Below are positions 7,848 to 15,854 of a stretch of DNA of 64,000 bases, piece after piece (position 1 is the first letter of the stretch; every line of letters begins with the position of its first letter). Made by a program: the position numbers and the translations under genes. The DNA comes from JAAFIP01 sp031367325. Its GTDB lineage: Bacteria > Pseudomonadota > Gammaproteobacteria > Burkholderiales > Burkholderiaceae_C. Under the pieces are notes generated by a model. That model made no database searches. It saw only the letters and a list, made by a program, of their open reading frames with translations, and had not been told where the DNA came from. The stretch is from positions 26,942 to 90,941 of the forward strand of contig JANLPQ010000035.1 of the NCBI GenBank assembly GCA_031367325.1. Direction: 5' to 3'.

Positions 7848-9635
7848 ATGTCTACTATTTCTAAACGCAAATTTGACGTTGTCATTGTCGGCGCAGGCGG
7901 CTCGGGCATGCGTGCGTCGCTGCAGCTGGCACGCGCGGGCTTGAACGTGGCCGTGCTGACCAAAGTGTTCCCTACGCGCAGCCACACGGTGGCTGCACAG
8001 GGCGGCATTGGCGCCAGCTTGGGCAACATGAATGAAGACAATTGGCACTACCACTTTTATGACACCGTCAAAGGCAGTGACTGGCTGGGCGACCAAGACG
8101 CGATTGAGTTTATGTGCCGCGAAGCACCCAAGGTGGTGTACGACCTAGAGCACATGGGTATGCCGTTTGACCGCAACCCCGATGGCACCATTTACCAGCG
8201 CCCATTTGGCGGCCACACCGCCAACTATGGCGAAAAAGCCGTCGAGCGTGCGTGTGCCGCTGCCGACCGCACTGGCCACGCCATGCTGCACACGCTGTAC
8301 CAGCAAAACGTCAAAGCCAAAACTACTTTCTTTGTCGAATGGATGGCGCAAGACCTGATCATGGATGCTGACGGCGAGTGCGTGGGCGTAAGCGCCATTG
8401 AAATGGAAACTGGCGAGCTGCATATTTTTGAAGCCAAGACCACGCTGATGGCTACCGGCGGTGCAGGCCGCATCTTCGCAGCGTCCACCAACGCGTTTAT
8501 CAACACCGGCGACGGCCTAGGCATGGCCGCGCGCGCGGGCATTGCGCTGGAAGACATGGAGTTTTGGCAGTTTCACCCTACCGGCGTGGCCGGTGCAGGC
8601 GTGCTGCTCACCGAAGGGTGTCGTGGTGAAGGCGCTATTTTGCTGAACAGCAATGGCGAACGCTTTATGGAGCGCTATGCCCCCACGCTAAAAGACTTGG
8701 CCCCACGCGACTTTGTCTCGCGCTGCATGGACCAAGAGATCAAAGAAGGCCGTGGCTGTGGGCCGAAGAAGGACTACATCCACTTAAAGCTTGACCACTT
8801 GGGCGCAGACACCATCCATAAGCGCCTACCTTCGGTGTACGAGATTGGGCATAACTTTGCCAACGTTGACATCACCAAAGAACCCATCCCTGTCGTGCCC
8901 ACTATCCATTACCAAATGGGCGGCATACCTACCAACATCAACGGCCAAGTGGTGACGCAGAAAAATGGCGTGGACAACGCCGTGGTAGGCGGCCTGTATG
9001 CGGTGGGCGAATGCTCCTGTGTTAGCGTGCACGGCGCAAACCGTTTGGGCACTAACTCATTGCTCGACTTGCTGGTATTTGGCCGCGCTGCGGGCAACCA
9101 TATTGTCGACAACCACAGCAAAACTAAAACCCACAAACCCTTGCCTGCCGACGCTACAGCCAAAACCGAAGCGCGCCTGGCACGCTTGGACAGCAACCAA
9201 ACCGGCGAATACGCCCAAGTGGTGGCCGACGACATTCGTGCAGCCATGCAACTGTACGCAGGCGTGTTCCGCACCCAGGCCACGCTGGACGAAGGCGTAG
9301 CCAAAATTGCTGAACTGCGCAAACGCGTAGAAGCCATTGGCCTGAAAGACAACTCCAAAATCTTCAACACTGCCCGCATCGAAGCGCTAGAGGTGGAGAA
9401 TTTGATCGAGTCTGCCGAAGCCACCATCGTGTCTGCCGCTGCCCGCAAAGAAAGCCGTGGCGCACACTCGGTAGCCGACTACGACGACACGCCAGAATTT
9501 CCGAACGGCCGCAACGACAAAGAGTGGCACAAGCACAGCCTTTGGTACAAAGAAGGCAACCGCTTGAGCTACAAAGCAGTGCAGATGAAGCCGCTGACTG
9601 TTGAGTCAGTGGCTCTAAAGACACGTACTTTCTAA
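7848..9635 (+). CDS. sdhA: Succinate dehydrogenase flavoprotein subunit
   Basis: This 595-residue catalytic subunit oxidises succinate to fumarate at the inner face of the membrane. The N-terminal FAD-binding GAGGSGMRASL, the covalent-FAD His in TRSHTVAAQGGI, the substrate-side FHPTG segment and the HGANRLGTNSLLD motif are all present. Length is that of the proteobacterial SdhA family. It stands 9 bp before sdhB in an unbroken operon. Confidence 0.98.
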   Translation: MSTISKRKFDVVIVGAGGSGMRASLQLARAGLNVAVLTKVFPTRSHTVAAQGGIGASLGNMNEDNWHYHFYDTVKGSDWLGDQDAIEFMCREAPKVVYDLEHMGMPFDRNPDGTIYQRPFGGHTANYGEKAVERACAAADRTGHAMLHTLYQQNVKAKTTFFVEWMAQDLIMDADGECVGVSAIEMETGELHIFEAKTTLMATGGAGRIFAASTNAFINTGDGLGMAARAGIALEDMEFWQFHPTGVAGAGVLLTEGCRGEGAILLNSNGERFMERYAPTLKDLAPRDFVSRCMDQEIKEGRGCGPKKDYIHLKLDHLGADTIHKRLPSVYEIGHNFANVDITKEPIPVVPTIHYQMGGIPTNINGQVVTQKNGVDNAVVGGLYAVGECSCVSVHGANRLGTNSLLDLLVFGRAAGNHIVDNHSKTKTHKPLPADATAKTEARLARLDSNQTGEYAQVVADDIRAAMQLYAGVFRTQATLDEGVAKIAELRKRVEAIGLKDNSKIFNTARIEALEVENLIESAEATIVSAAARKESRGAHSVADYDDTPEFPNGRNDKEWHKHSLWYKEGNRLSYKAVQMKPLTVESVALKTRTF

Positions 9636-9644
9636 GGAAACATC

Positions 9645-10349
9645 ATGGAAACACGCACCTTCAAAATCTACCGCTACGACCCCGATACCGACGCCAAGCC
9701 GTACATGCAAACTGTCAAGATTGAACTGGACGGCACTGAGCGCATGTTGCTAGACGTGCTGATGAAGCTCAAAGAGCAAGTGCCCAGCATTAGCTTTCGC
9801 CGCAGCTGCCGCGAAGGCGTGTGTGGGTCTGACGCGATGAACATCAACGGCAAGAACGGCCTAGCCTGCTTGACCAATATGCGCACGCTCAAAGGCGACA
9901 TTACTTTAAAGCCGCTGCCCGGCCTGCCTGTGATTCGCGATTTGATTGTGGACATGACACAGTTTTTCAAGCAGTACAACTCGATCAAGCCGTACTTGAT
10001 GAACGACACCATTCCACCAGAGAAAGAGCGCCTGCAAAGCCCTGAGGAGCGCGACGAATTGAACGGTTTGTACGAATGCATCTTGTGCGCCAGCTGCTCT
10101 ACAGCCTGCCCCAGCTTTTGGTGGAACCCCGACAAGTTTGTCGGCCCTGCAGGCCTACTGCAAGCCTACCGCTTTATTGCCGACAGCCGCGACCAAGGCA
10201 CCGCCGAGCGCCTGGACAACCTAGAAGACCCGTACCGCCTGTTTCGCTGCCACACCATCATGAACTGTGTGGACGTGTGCCCTAAGGGCTTGAACCCTAG
10301 CTTGGCGATTGGAAAAATCAAGGAAATGATGGTGCTGCGCGCAGTCTAA
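9645..10349 (+). CDS. sdhB: Succinate dehydrogenase iron-sulfur subunit
   Basis: This 234-residue subunit carries the three cluster motifs in order: CREGVCGSDAMNINGKNGLAC near 62-82 for [2Fe-2S], CILCASCSTACP near 145 for [4Fe-4S], and CHTIMNCVDVCPKG near 202 for [3Fe-4S]. It relays electrons from SdhA to the quinone site. Length and spacing are normal. Confidence 0.98.
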   Translation: METRTFKIYRYDPDTDAKPYMQTVKIELDGTERMLLDVLMKLKEQVPSISFRRSCREGVCGSDAMNINGKNGLACLTNMRTLKGDITLKPLPGLPVIRDLIVDMTQFFKQYNSIKPYLMNDTIPPEKERLQSPEERDELNGLYECILCASCSTACPSFWWNPDKFVGPAGLLQAYRFIADSRDQGTAERLDNLEDPYRLFRCHTIMNCVDVCPKGLNPSLAIGKIKEMMVLRAV

Positions 10350-10353
10350 GCTT

Positions 10354-10431
10354 ATGGCCCCCACGCTTGTCACTTCGTGTACTGTGCTGCCCCCCATGGG
10401 GGCTAATTTCTCTTGGGGCGGCCCGGCGGGA
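10354..10431. repeat. GC-rich intergenic hairpin repeat between sdhB and sdhE
   Basis: The 87-bp gap after sdhB contains CCCCCATGGGGG as a near-perfect palindrome (about 10390-10402), then CTTGGGGCGGCCCGGCGGG. This pattern, with a CCCC...GGGG stem and a GGGCGGCCCGGC tail, is a familiar dispersed intergenic sequence of Comamonadaceae genomes; that recognition is from memory. It may attenuate transcription between sdhB and sdhE. Confidence 0.5.
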
Positions 10432-10436
10432 AATTT

Positions 10437-10751
10437 ATGACTGACCTCGTAGCCAGCATCAACGCGCCAGACGGCTTGGACGCCAAGCTGGGCGAGCGCG
10501 AGCTGTCCAAGCTGCGTTGGCGCACACGCCGGGGCCTGCTGGAAAATGATCTCTTCATTGAGCGGTTTTTTAACAAATTCCAAAGCCAGCTTACCGTCAG
10601 GCACGCGAATAGTTTGAATGCTCTAATGGATTTATCAGACAATGATCTGTTAGATCTGCATTTGAGCCGCAAAACACTCGCCCAGGTCAAGCCAGAGTTC
10701 GACACTGTCGACATTCAAGCCGTGTTAAATCTTCTGAAACAAAAAAGTTAA
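10437..10751 (+). CDS. sdhE: FAD assembly factor SdhE
   Basis: This 104-residue small helical protein helps attach FAD covalently to SdhA. The diagnostic RRGLLENDLFIERFF segment, a form of the family RGxxE motif, is near residue 27. I chose the ATG at 10437, preceded by GGCGGG; a TTG at 10413 would add eight residues not typical of the family. Its place directly after sdhB and before gltA is the standard betaproteobacterial order. Confidence 0.9.
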   Translation: MTDLVASINAPDGLDAKLGERELSKLRWRTRRGLLENDLFIERFFNKFQSQLTVRHANSLNALMDLSDNDLLDLHLSRKTLAQVKPEFDTVDIQAVLNLLKQKS

Positions 10752-10806
10752 ATCATCCAGTTGGTTTGATCAACGCAAAATTTAAAACTAGTAAAGGTTC
10801 TCCCCC

Positions 10807-12117
10807 ATGAAGCTGTCCGATAACAAAGCCACCCTGTCGTTCTCTAACGGCAGCCCCAGCGTGGAGCTGCCCGTGTACCAAGGCAGTATCGGCCCTGATG
10901 TAGTCGACATTCGCAAGCTGTATGCGCAAACTGGCATGTTCACCTACGACCCCGGCTTTATGAGTACGGCAGCCACGCAATCAGCCATCACCTACATTGA
11001 CGGTGACAAAGGCGAGCTGCTGTACCGTGGCTACCCCATTGAGCAGCTAGCCACCAACTGTGACTTTTTAGAAACCTGCCACCTGCTGCTGTACGCTAAT
11101 TTACCCAACGCTGAGCAGAAAAAAGACTTTACCAAGCGCGTCACCATGCACACCATGGTCAACGAGCAAATGCAGTTCTTCTTGCGCGGTTTTCGCCGCG
11201 ATGCGCACCCGATGGCCATCATGACCGGCTTGGTCGGCGCACTGTCGGCCTTCTACCATGACAGCACCGACATCACCAATGCCGAACACCGCGACATTTC
11301 TGCTATCCGCTTGATCGCCAAAATGCCCACTTTGGTCGCCATGGCTTACAAATACAGTGTGGGCCAGCCCTACATCTACCCCAAGAACGACCTGTCCTAC
11401 GCTGGCAACTTCTTGCACATGATGTTTGCCACACCATGCGAAGAATACAAAGTCAACCCCGTGATAGAGCGGGCTGTAGACCGCATTTTCACCCTGCATG
11501 CTGACCACGAGCAAAATGCCTCTACGTCCACCGTACGCTTGTGCGGCAGCTCGGGTACCAACCCGTTTGCCGCCATCGCAGCCGGTGTCGCTTGCCTGTG
11601 GGGCCCGTCACATGGCGGTGCCAACGAAGCGGCTTTGAACATGCTGGAAGACATCCAAAAGATGGGCGGCGCAGCTAAAGTGGGGGAATTTATAGATAAG
11701 GTGAAAGACAAAAACTCTGGCGTCAAGCTAATGGGCTTTGGCCACCGCGTGTACAAAAACTACGACCCGCGCGCCAAACTGATGCAAGAAACTTGCAAAG
11801 AAGTACTGGACGAGTTGGGCCTACACAACGACCCGTTATTTAAACTGGCCATGCAATTAGAAAAAATCGCCCTGGAAGACGACTACTTCGTACAACGCAA
11901 GCTGTACCCGAACGTCGATTTTTACAGCGGTATTGTGCAGCGCGCCATCGGCATCCCTGTCAGCATGTTCACCGCCATCTTCGCACTGGCACGCACTGTA
12001 GGCTGGATTGCGCAGCTCAACGAAATGATCGGCGACCCAGAGTATAAAATTGGCCGCCCACGCCAGTTGTTTACCGGCTCGATCAAGCGTGACGTGCAGC
12101 CGATTGGCAAACGCTAA
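10807..12117 (+). CDS. gltA: Citrate synthase, hexameric Gram-negative type
   Basis: This 436-residue enzyme condenses acetyl-CoA and oxaloacetate at entry to the TCA cycle. The first active-site His region (HADHEQNASTSTVR), the second (GFGHRVYKNYDPRA) and the catalytic Asp in LYPNVDFYSGI are present. The N-terminal region is typical of the large NADH-sensitive form. It ends the sdh-gltA run and is followed by a strong rho-independent terminator. Confidence 0.98.
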   Translation: MKLSDNKATLSFSNGSPSVELPVYQGSIGPDVVDIRKLYAQTGMFTYDPGFMSTAATQSAITYIDGDKGELLYRGYPIEQLATNCDFLETCHLLLYANLPNAEQKKDFTKRVTMHTMVNEQMQFFLRGFRRDAHPMAIMTGLVGALSAFYHDSTDITNAEHRDISAIRLIAKMPTLVAMAYKYSVGQPYIYPKNDLSYAGNFLHMMFATPCEEYKVNPVIERAVDRIFTLHADHEQNASTSTVRLCGSSGTNPFAAIAAGVACLWGPSHGGANEAALNMLEDIQKMGGAAKVGEFIDKVKDKNSGVKLMGFGHRVYKNYDPRAKLMQETCKEVLDELGLHNDPLFKLAMQLEKIALEDDYFVQRKLYPNVDFYSGIVQRAIGIPVSMFTAIFALARTVGWIAQLNEMIGDPEYKIGRPRQLFTGSIKRDVQPIGKR

Positions 12118-12140
12118 TTTTTACTGCGCCTCATAATCAG

Positions 12141-12171
12141 CCCGTTAATCTTGCAGATTAACGGGTTTTTT
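12141..12171 (+). terminator. Rho-independent terminator after gltA
   Basis: An 11-bp perfect stem (CCCGTTAATCT and AGATTAACGGG) with a 3-base loop is followed by six T. It lies 24 bp after the gltA stop codon and closes the sdhCDABE-gltA transcript. Confidence 0.95.
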
Positions 12172-12182
12172 AATGGGTTTTT

Positions 12183-13043
12183 ATGAACTGTTCTTTGCTT
12201 AAACTCTACTGTACTCTCAGCTTTTCACTGTTCATTTGCGCTGCACCCGCGCTGGCTGAGACAAGTGCTCATCCGCCAAAAACTATTACGCGGTTGGTAG
12301 AAGCTGCGCCTGACAGGCTAGCGGGCGATTTGGTGGCGACGGTCTGCAGTCAGCTCACGGTGCCCTGCGCGCCCAGCTCTACCAAGGCATGGGTGCAAGC
12401 CCAGCGCAGCGACAGCCCGCTGTACTTGACTGACACGTCTACCCTGATGATGGTGATGCTGGACAAAACAACCCCGGCAGATACCCAGCGCGCGCAAGTG
12501 TGGATACTGGGCGGTTTTCAACATTCGCAATCCGACCATGACGGTTTGAATGCGCAAGGACTAGAAATTTATCCCGCCCTGTACCCATTGCCACAAAGCA
12601 CCGACGGCGCTTTTGCCATCGCCATCGTGGCGCAAAAAAGCGAAATGTACTCTGGTGGCGGTGCCTTTTTCAGCGTTGCAGACTTTGTTGCCTTAGAAAC
12701 TAAACCAGCCGATGTTGGTTTGGCTTTCAGCCGTGCTTACTCAGCAGTGCCGTTCTCATGCAGCAAAATGGTTAGAGCCTGCTTTGCTGAAAAAGAATAC
12801 CAAAACTCGCGCCACTGCCACGATGAGTACGATGGCACGCTGCAAATTGTCTTGCCCGCTGCAGCAGCCACCCGCAAAGACTGGACTTTTGTATGGCGCG
12901 AAAACGAATGGCCTGCGCATGTTGCCAAATCTAAAACCCAATCAACGCGTACAAAATTTACCTCGCCTTTTGGCGAACCTAAACAATGGCCAGCGCAGTT
13001 GCCCGATGCCGTACCGTTTTGTGGTGGAGGGCCACAGGGATAG
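12183..13043 (+). CDS. Secreted protein of unknown function
   Basis: I do not recognise this 286-residue protein. It starts with a clear signal peptide (hydrophobic run at residues 5-22, cleavage near ALAETS). The mature part is of mixed alpha/beta character with several cysteines (VCSQLTVPC, FSCSKMVRAC, RHCHDEYDG), which suggests disulfides in the periplasm. The start lies only 11 bp after the gltA terminator, with no clear ribosome site or promoter, so expression may depend on read-through or a promoter inside gltA. The stop is followed by 479 bp without an intact gene. Confidence 0.65.
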   Translation: MNCSLLKLYCTLSFSLFICAAPALAETSAHPPKTITRLVEAAPDRLAGDLVATVCSQLTVPCAPSSTKAWVQAQRSDSPLYLTDTSTLMMVMLDKTTPADTQRAQVWILGGFQHSQSDHDGLNAQGLEIYPALYPLPQSTDGAFAIAIVAQKSEMYSGGGAFFSVADFVALETKPADVGLAFSRAYSAVPFSCSKMVRACFAEKEYQNSRHCHDEYDGTLQIVLPAAAATRKDWTFVWRENEWPAHVAKSKTQSTRTKFTSPFGEPKQWPAQLPDAVPFCGGGPQG

Positions 13044-13060
13044 ATAGATCAAACGCAATA

Positions 13061-13135
13061 CGCTATAAATTACATAGCTGCTTGAGCAGGTTTTACGGCC
13101 TAAGACGACCAAAACGCCTATAAATTTCAGGCTGC
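13061..13135 (+). repeat. Dispersed AGCTGCTTGAGCA repeat, copy 5
   Basis: CGCTATAAATTACATAGCTG then CTTGAGCAGGTTTTACGG starts 17 bp after the secreted-protein gene. The tail (AACGCCTATAAATTTCAGGC) matches the AGCCTATAAAAATAGGC tail of copy 1. It forms the left border of a short coding-like fragment. Confidence 0.78.
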
Positions 13136-13140
13136 AATGA

Positions 13141-13332
13141 CTAGACACCACATTAGCGCCCACGCAAGACAAGTTTGCACTAGTTCATGGTTTTACCCAT
13201 GCTGTTGGCAATGTCGCGACTGTCAGCACGCCCCAACTTGGCGCATGGATTAACCAACTCAACCATGGCGACACGATTGCGCCATGCAATTTTGGAGTGA
13301 GACATCTAATGCAATCACTCGCACAGCGCTAA
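13141..13332 (+). pseudogene. Possible gene remnant (63 codons) between two repeat copies
   Basis: A frame open from 13141 to a TAA at 13330-13332 has coding-like composition (for example TPTQDKFALVHGFTHAVGN and STPQLGAWINQLNHGDTIA) but no start codon that fits. It is bordered on both sides by AGCTGCTTGAGCA repeats. I cannot name the family. It may be the 3' end of a gene whose front was lost, or chance. Confidence 0.35.
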
Positions 13333-13333
13333 T

Positions 13334-13379
13334 CACTATCAAATAAATAGCTGCTTGAGCAGGTCTTACTTGGGTTACT
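13334..13379 (+). repeat. Dispersed AGCTGCTTGAGCA repeat, copy 6
   Basis: CACTATCAAATAAATAGCTG then CTTGAGCAGGTCTTACTTGG follows the fragment stop by one base. The rest of the gap to 13522 shows no further gene; an AGAGGAG ribosome site at 13510-13516 serves the next gene. Confidence 0.76.
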
Positions 13380-13522
13380 GGCGCATTTCAGTATAAATAA
13401 CTGCTGCTGAGCACCCTGCGCGCCCAATACATCTATTAGGGTGAACAATAAGACACAAAGCGGCATGTATCGGCTAAGGTGTTGGTTTTGCCAAATACGA
13501 TAATTACTAGAGGAGTTTTTTC

Positions 13523-15202
13523 ATGCTCAAGCTTGACGCCAGCCATCTACCCCTACAACGCGCCTACCGCTGGGAAAAGGAGCGCGCAAACGAGATTTTG
13601 TTCACCCAGCCCATGGGCAACGGCGTGGTCAAAGACTGGACTTGGGCACAGGCCATGGACGAGTCGCGCCGCATGGCTACGCACCTGCAGTCGCTAGGCT
13701 ACGAGCCTGGTGCACGCATCGCCATCATGAGTAAAAACACCGCATGGTGGCTCATGGCTGACCTGGCTATCTGGATGGCGGGCTACGTTAGCGTGCCGAT
13801 CTACCCTAACTTGGTGGCCGAGACCGTGCGCCAAGTGCTGGCGCATTCTGAAACCAAACTGTGCTTCGTGGGCAAGCTGGACGATTGGAAGTCGATGCAG
13901 CCCGGCATTCCTGAGGGCATGCCTTGCATCAGCACGCCGCTGTGCGATGCCAAAAATTTCTCTACCTGGGACGACATTATTAAAAAGTCCCAGCCGATGC
14001 AAGCTAGCCCCACCTTTGCTGGCGACGCCATGGCTACCATCATCTATACCTCGGGCACTACGGGCATGCCCAAGGGTGCAGTACACGGCTTTGAATCATT
14101 TGCCTATACGGCAGCGGCTTTGGTGGACAACATCAAAACCAATGTGTCAGACCGCATGCTGTCCTACCTGCCGCTGGCCCACGTGGCTGAGCGCTGCTTG
14201 GTAGAAGCCCAATGTTTGTACCACGGCATGCGTATTTATTTTGCTGAAAGCTTGGATACTTTTGTGTTTGACTTGCAGCGCGCACAGCCCACCATTTTCT
14301 TCTCAGTGCCGCGTCTGTGGGTGAAATTTCAGCAAGGCGTATTTGCCAAAATGCCTGCTAAAAAGCTGGACCGCTTGATGTCCATCCCCATTTTGGGCGG
14401 TATCGTTAAAAAGAAAATTTTAAAGCAGCTGGGCATGGACTCTATGCGCGTAGCAGGTACGGGCGCCGCGCCACTGCCTCCCGAGGTCATGGTGTGGTAC
14501 CGCAAGCTGGGCCTAGAGCTACTAGAAGGCTACGGCATGACCGAGCAGTTTGCCTTTGCCACGGCGTCTGCTCCCGGCACATCACGCATCGGCTATGTGG
14601 GCAGCGCCACTACCTGCTGCGAGGTGAAATTGTCTGACGCAGGCGAAGTGCTTACACGCGGGCCCGCGCACATGCAAGGCTATTTCAAAGAGCCCGAAAA
14701 AACGGCAGAAACCATGACGGCCGATGGTTGGCTGAAAACGGGCGACTTGGGGGTGATGGACGAGCAGGGTCGTTTGAAAATTGTAGGCCGCGCCAAAGAG
14801 CAGTTTAAAACCAGCAAAGGCAAATATGTCTCGCCTGCGCCGATTGAAACCAAACTGAGCGCGTTTACCAAAATTGAGGCCTGCTTGGTGTCTGGCGTAG
14901 CCTTCCCCCAGCCGTTTGCACTGGCCATGCTGCCCGCTGGGCAGTGGGACGCGTTGAAAGCTGCAGACCCGCGCAAAGAATTCACAGCAGAGCTAGAAGC
15001 GCACCTCAAAGTAGTCAACGACACCCTAGACCCGCACGAGCGCCTAGATTTTGTGGTGGTGGTGCCGGAGCAGTGGACGGTAGAGTCTGGCTTTGTCACA
15101 CCCACGCTGAAGATCAAACGCAATGTGGTGGAGAAGCACTATGGCGATCACTTTGAAAACTGGGCCAAGGCGCGCAGCAAAGTGGTGTGGCATAGCGCTT
15201 AA
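13523..15202 (+). CDS. AMP-binding acyl-CoA ligase (long-chain FadD-like)
   Basis: This 559-residue adenylate-forming enzyme activates a carboxylic acid, probably a fatty acid, as acyl-CoA. The P-loop-like IIYTSGTTGMPKGAVH near residue 173, LLEGYGMTEQF near 331, and the C-terminal GDLGVMDEQGRLKIVGRAKE hinge are conserved. The region after the hinge (FKTSKGKYVSPAPIE) is that of long-chain ligases of the FAA/ACSL type. AGAGGAG stands 7 bp before the ATG. It appears to be transcribed alone. Substrate chain length cannot be read from sequence. Confidence 0.9.
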   Translation: MLKLDASHLPLQRAYRWEKERANEILFTQPMGNGVVKDWTWAQAMDESRRMATHLQSLGYEPGARIAIMSKNTAWWLMADLAIWMAGYVSVPIYPNLVAETVRQVLAHSETKLCFVGKLDDWKSMQPGIPEGMPCISTPLCDAKNFSTWDDIIKKSQPMQASPTFAGDAMATIIYTSGTTGMPKGAVHGFESFAYTAAALVDNIKTNVSDRMLSYLPLAHVAERCLVEAQCLYHGMRIYFAESLDTFVFDLQRAQPTIFFSVPRLWVKFQQGVFAKMPAKKLDRLMSIPILGGIVKKKILKQLGMDSMRVAGTGAAPLPPEVMVWYRKLGLELLEGYGMTEQFAFATASAPGTSRIGYVGSATTCCEVKLSDAGEVLTRGPAHMQGYFKEPEKTAETMTADGWLKTGDLGVMDEQGRLKIVGRAKEQFKTSKGKYVSPAPIETKLSAFTKIEACLVSGVAFPQPFALAMLPAGQWDALKAADPRKEFTAELEAHLKVVNDTLDPHERLDFVVVVPEQWTVESGFVTPTLKIKRNVVEKHYGDHFENWAKARSKVVWHSA

Positions 15203-15257
15203 AGCGTAGTACTCGGGGTTGGTTACTCGGGTTGCGCGTGCGTCGCTGTGTTTGGTC

Positions 15258-15353
15258 TCTTTTGCCTTGCTGGGGAGTTGGTTGTTTGGTTAGCGCGCGC
15301 ACTGGGTAACCGTACTTTTTTGCCTCGCCGGAGAGTTGGTTGCTTGGCTAACG
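15258..15353 (+). repeat. Two direct repeats (about 38 bp each)
   Basis: The unit TTTTGCCTTGCTGGGGAGTT... at 15258-15295 recurs as TTTTTGCCTCGCCGGAGAGTT... at about 15315-15353, both running into GGTTG(T/C)TTGG(T/C)TA. A third short echo (CGCCGGAGAGCTGG) is at 15358. They fill the start of the 652-bp gap after the acyl-CoA ligase. Confidence 0.55.
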
Positions 15354-15364
15354 GTATCGCCGGA

Positions 15365-15690
15365 GAGCTGGACTCGAGCCGGGCATCTCGCTGCAAAAAT
15401 ACTCCAAAAACACGCGCGAATGTTGATGGTTGCGAGGCTAGCTTTTGCACCGCGCGCCTGTCGTAGTATTTTTCATCGAGACGGACCCGACTCGTCACAT
15501 TGTTCTTTGCGTGGGTTGAACAGCCCGTGCGCCGGTGAAAATTATTTGGTACTAGCCTTGTTGCCGTCACAGGCTTTCCGGTGACTACTGCTCGCGCGCA
15601 ACCATCGTCGCAAGTGAGATAGCGTATGCCGACCGCCCGATTTCTGGTATCCCCAGTATGAGGGCGGTTGGCATACGCTACCTCACCACC
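15365..15690 (+). other. Structured non-coding element B with a 25-bp hairpin, related to 6325-6660
   Basis: Bases 15372-15510 align with the minus strand of 6515-6650 (shared TCGCTGCAAAAA, AACACGCG and TTTTTCATCGA blocks). The far end holds a 25-bp inverted repeat (15614-15638 and 15662-15686) with two mismatches and a 23-base loop. The arm sequences differ from those of element A, but the placing of a long hairpin at the far end is the same. The gap 15690-15854 shows nothing further that I recognise. Confidence 0.5.
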
Positions 15691-15854
15691 CAGAGACTAA
15701 GCTGACGCGGCACGATCACGACCCAAGCCAGCCAAGCAGTGATGGAGCGCGACTTGCCTTGTCACCGCGGCTCACGATGCTAGAAAGTAAATCTTAAAAA
15801 GCACCAGAGAATTACCCAATCTCTAAAAACACCCACGCGAACCCTCAGGCAGCC

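Noticed and set aside
7587..8096. 169-codon minus-strand frame across sdhD and sdhA
   Set aside because: The plus strand codes for conserved subunits; the antisense frame shows no family features.
10764..10782. TTTGATCAAC before gltA as an FNR box
   Set aside because: The half sites are joined without the 4-base spacer that the FNR family needs.
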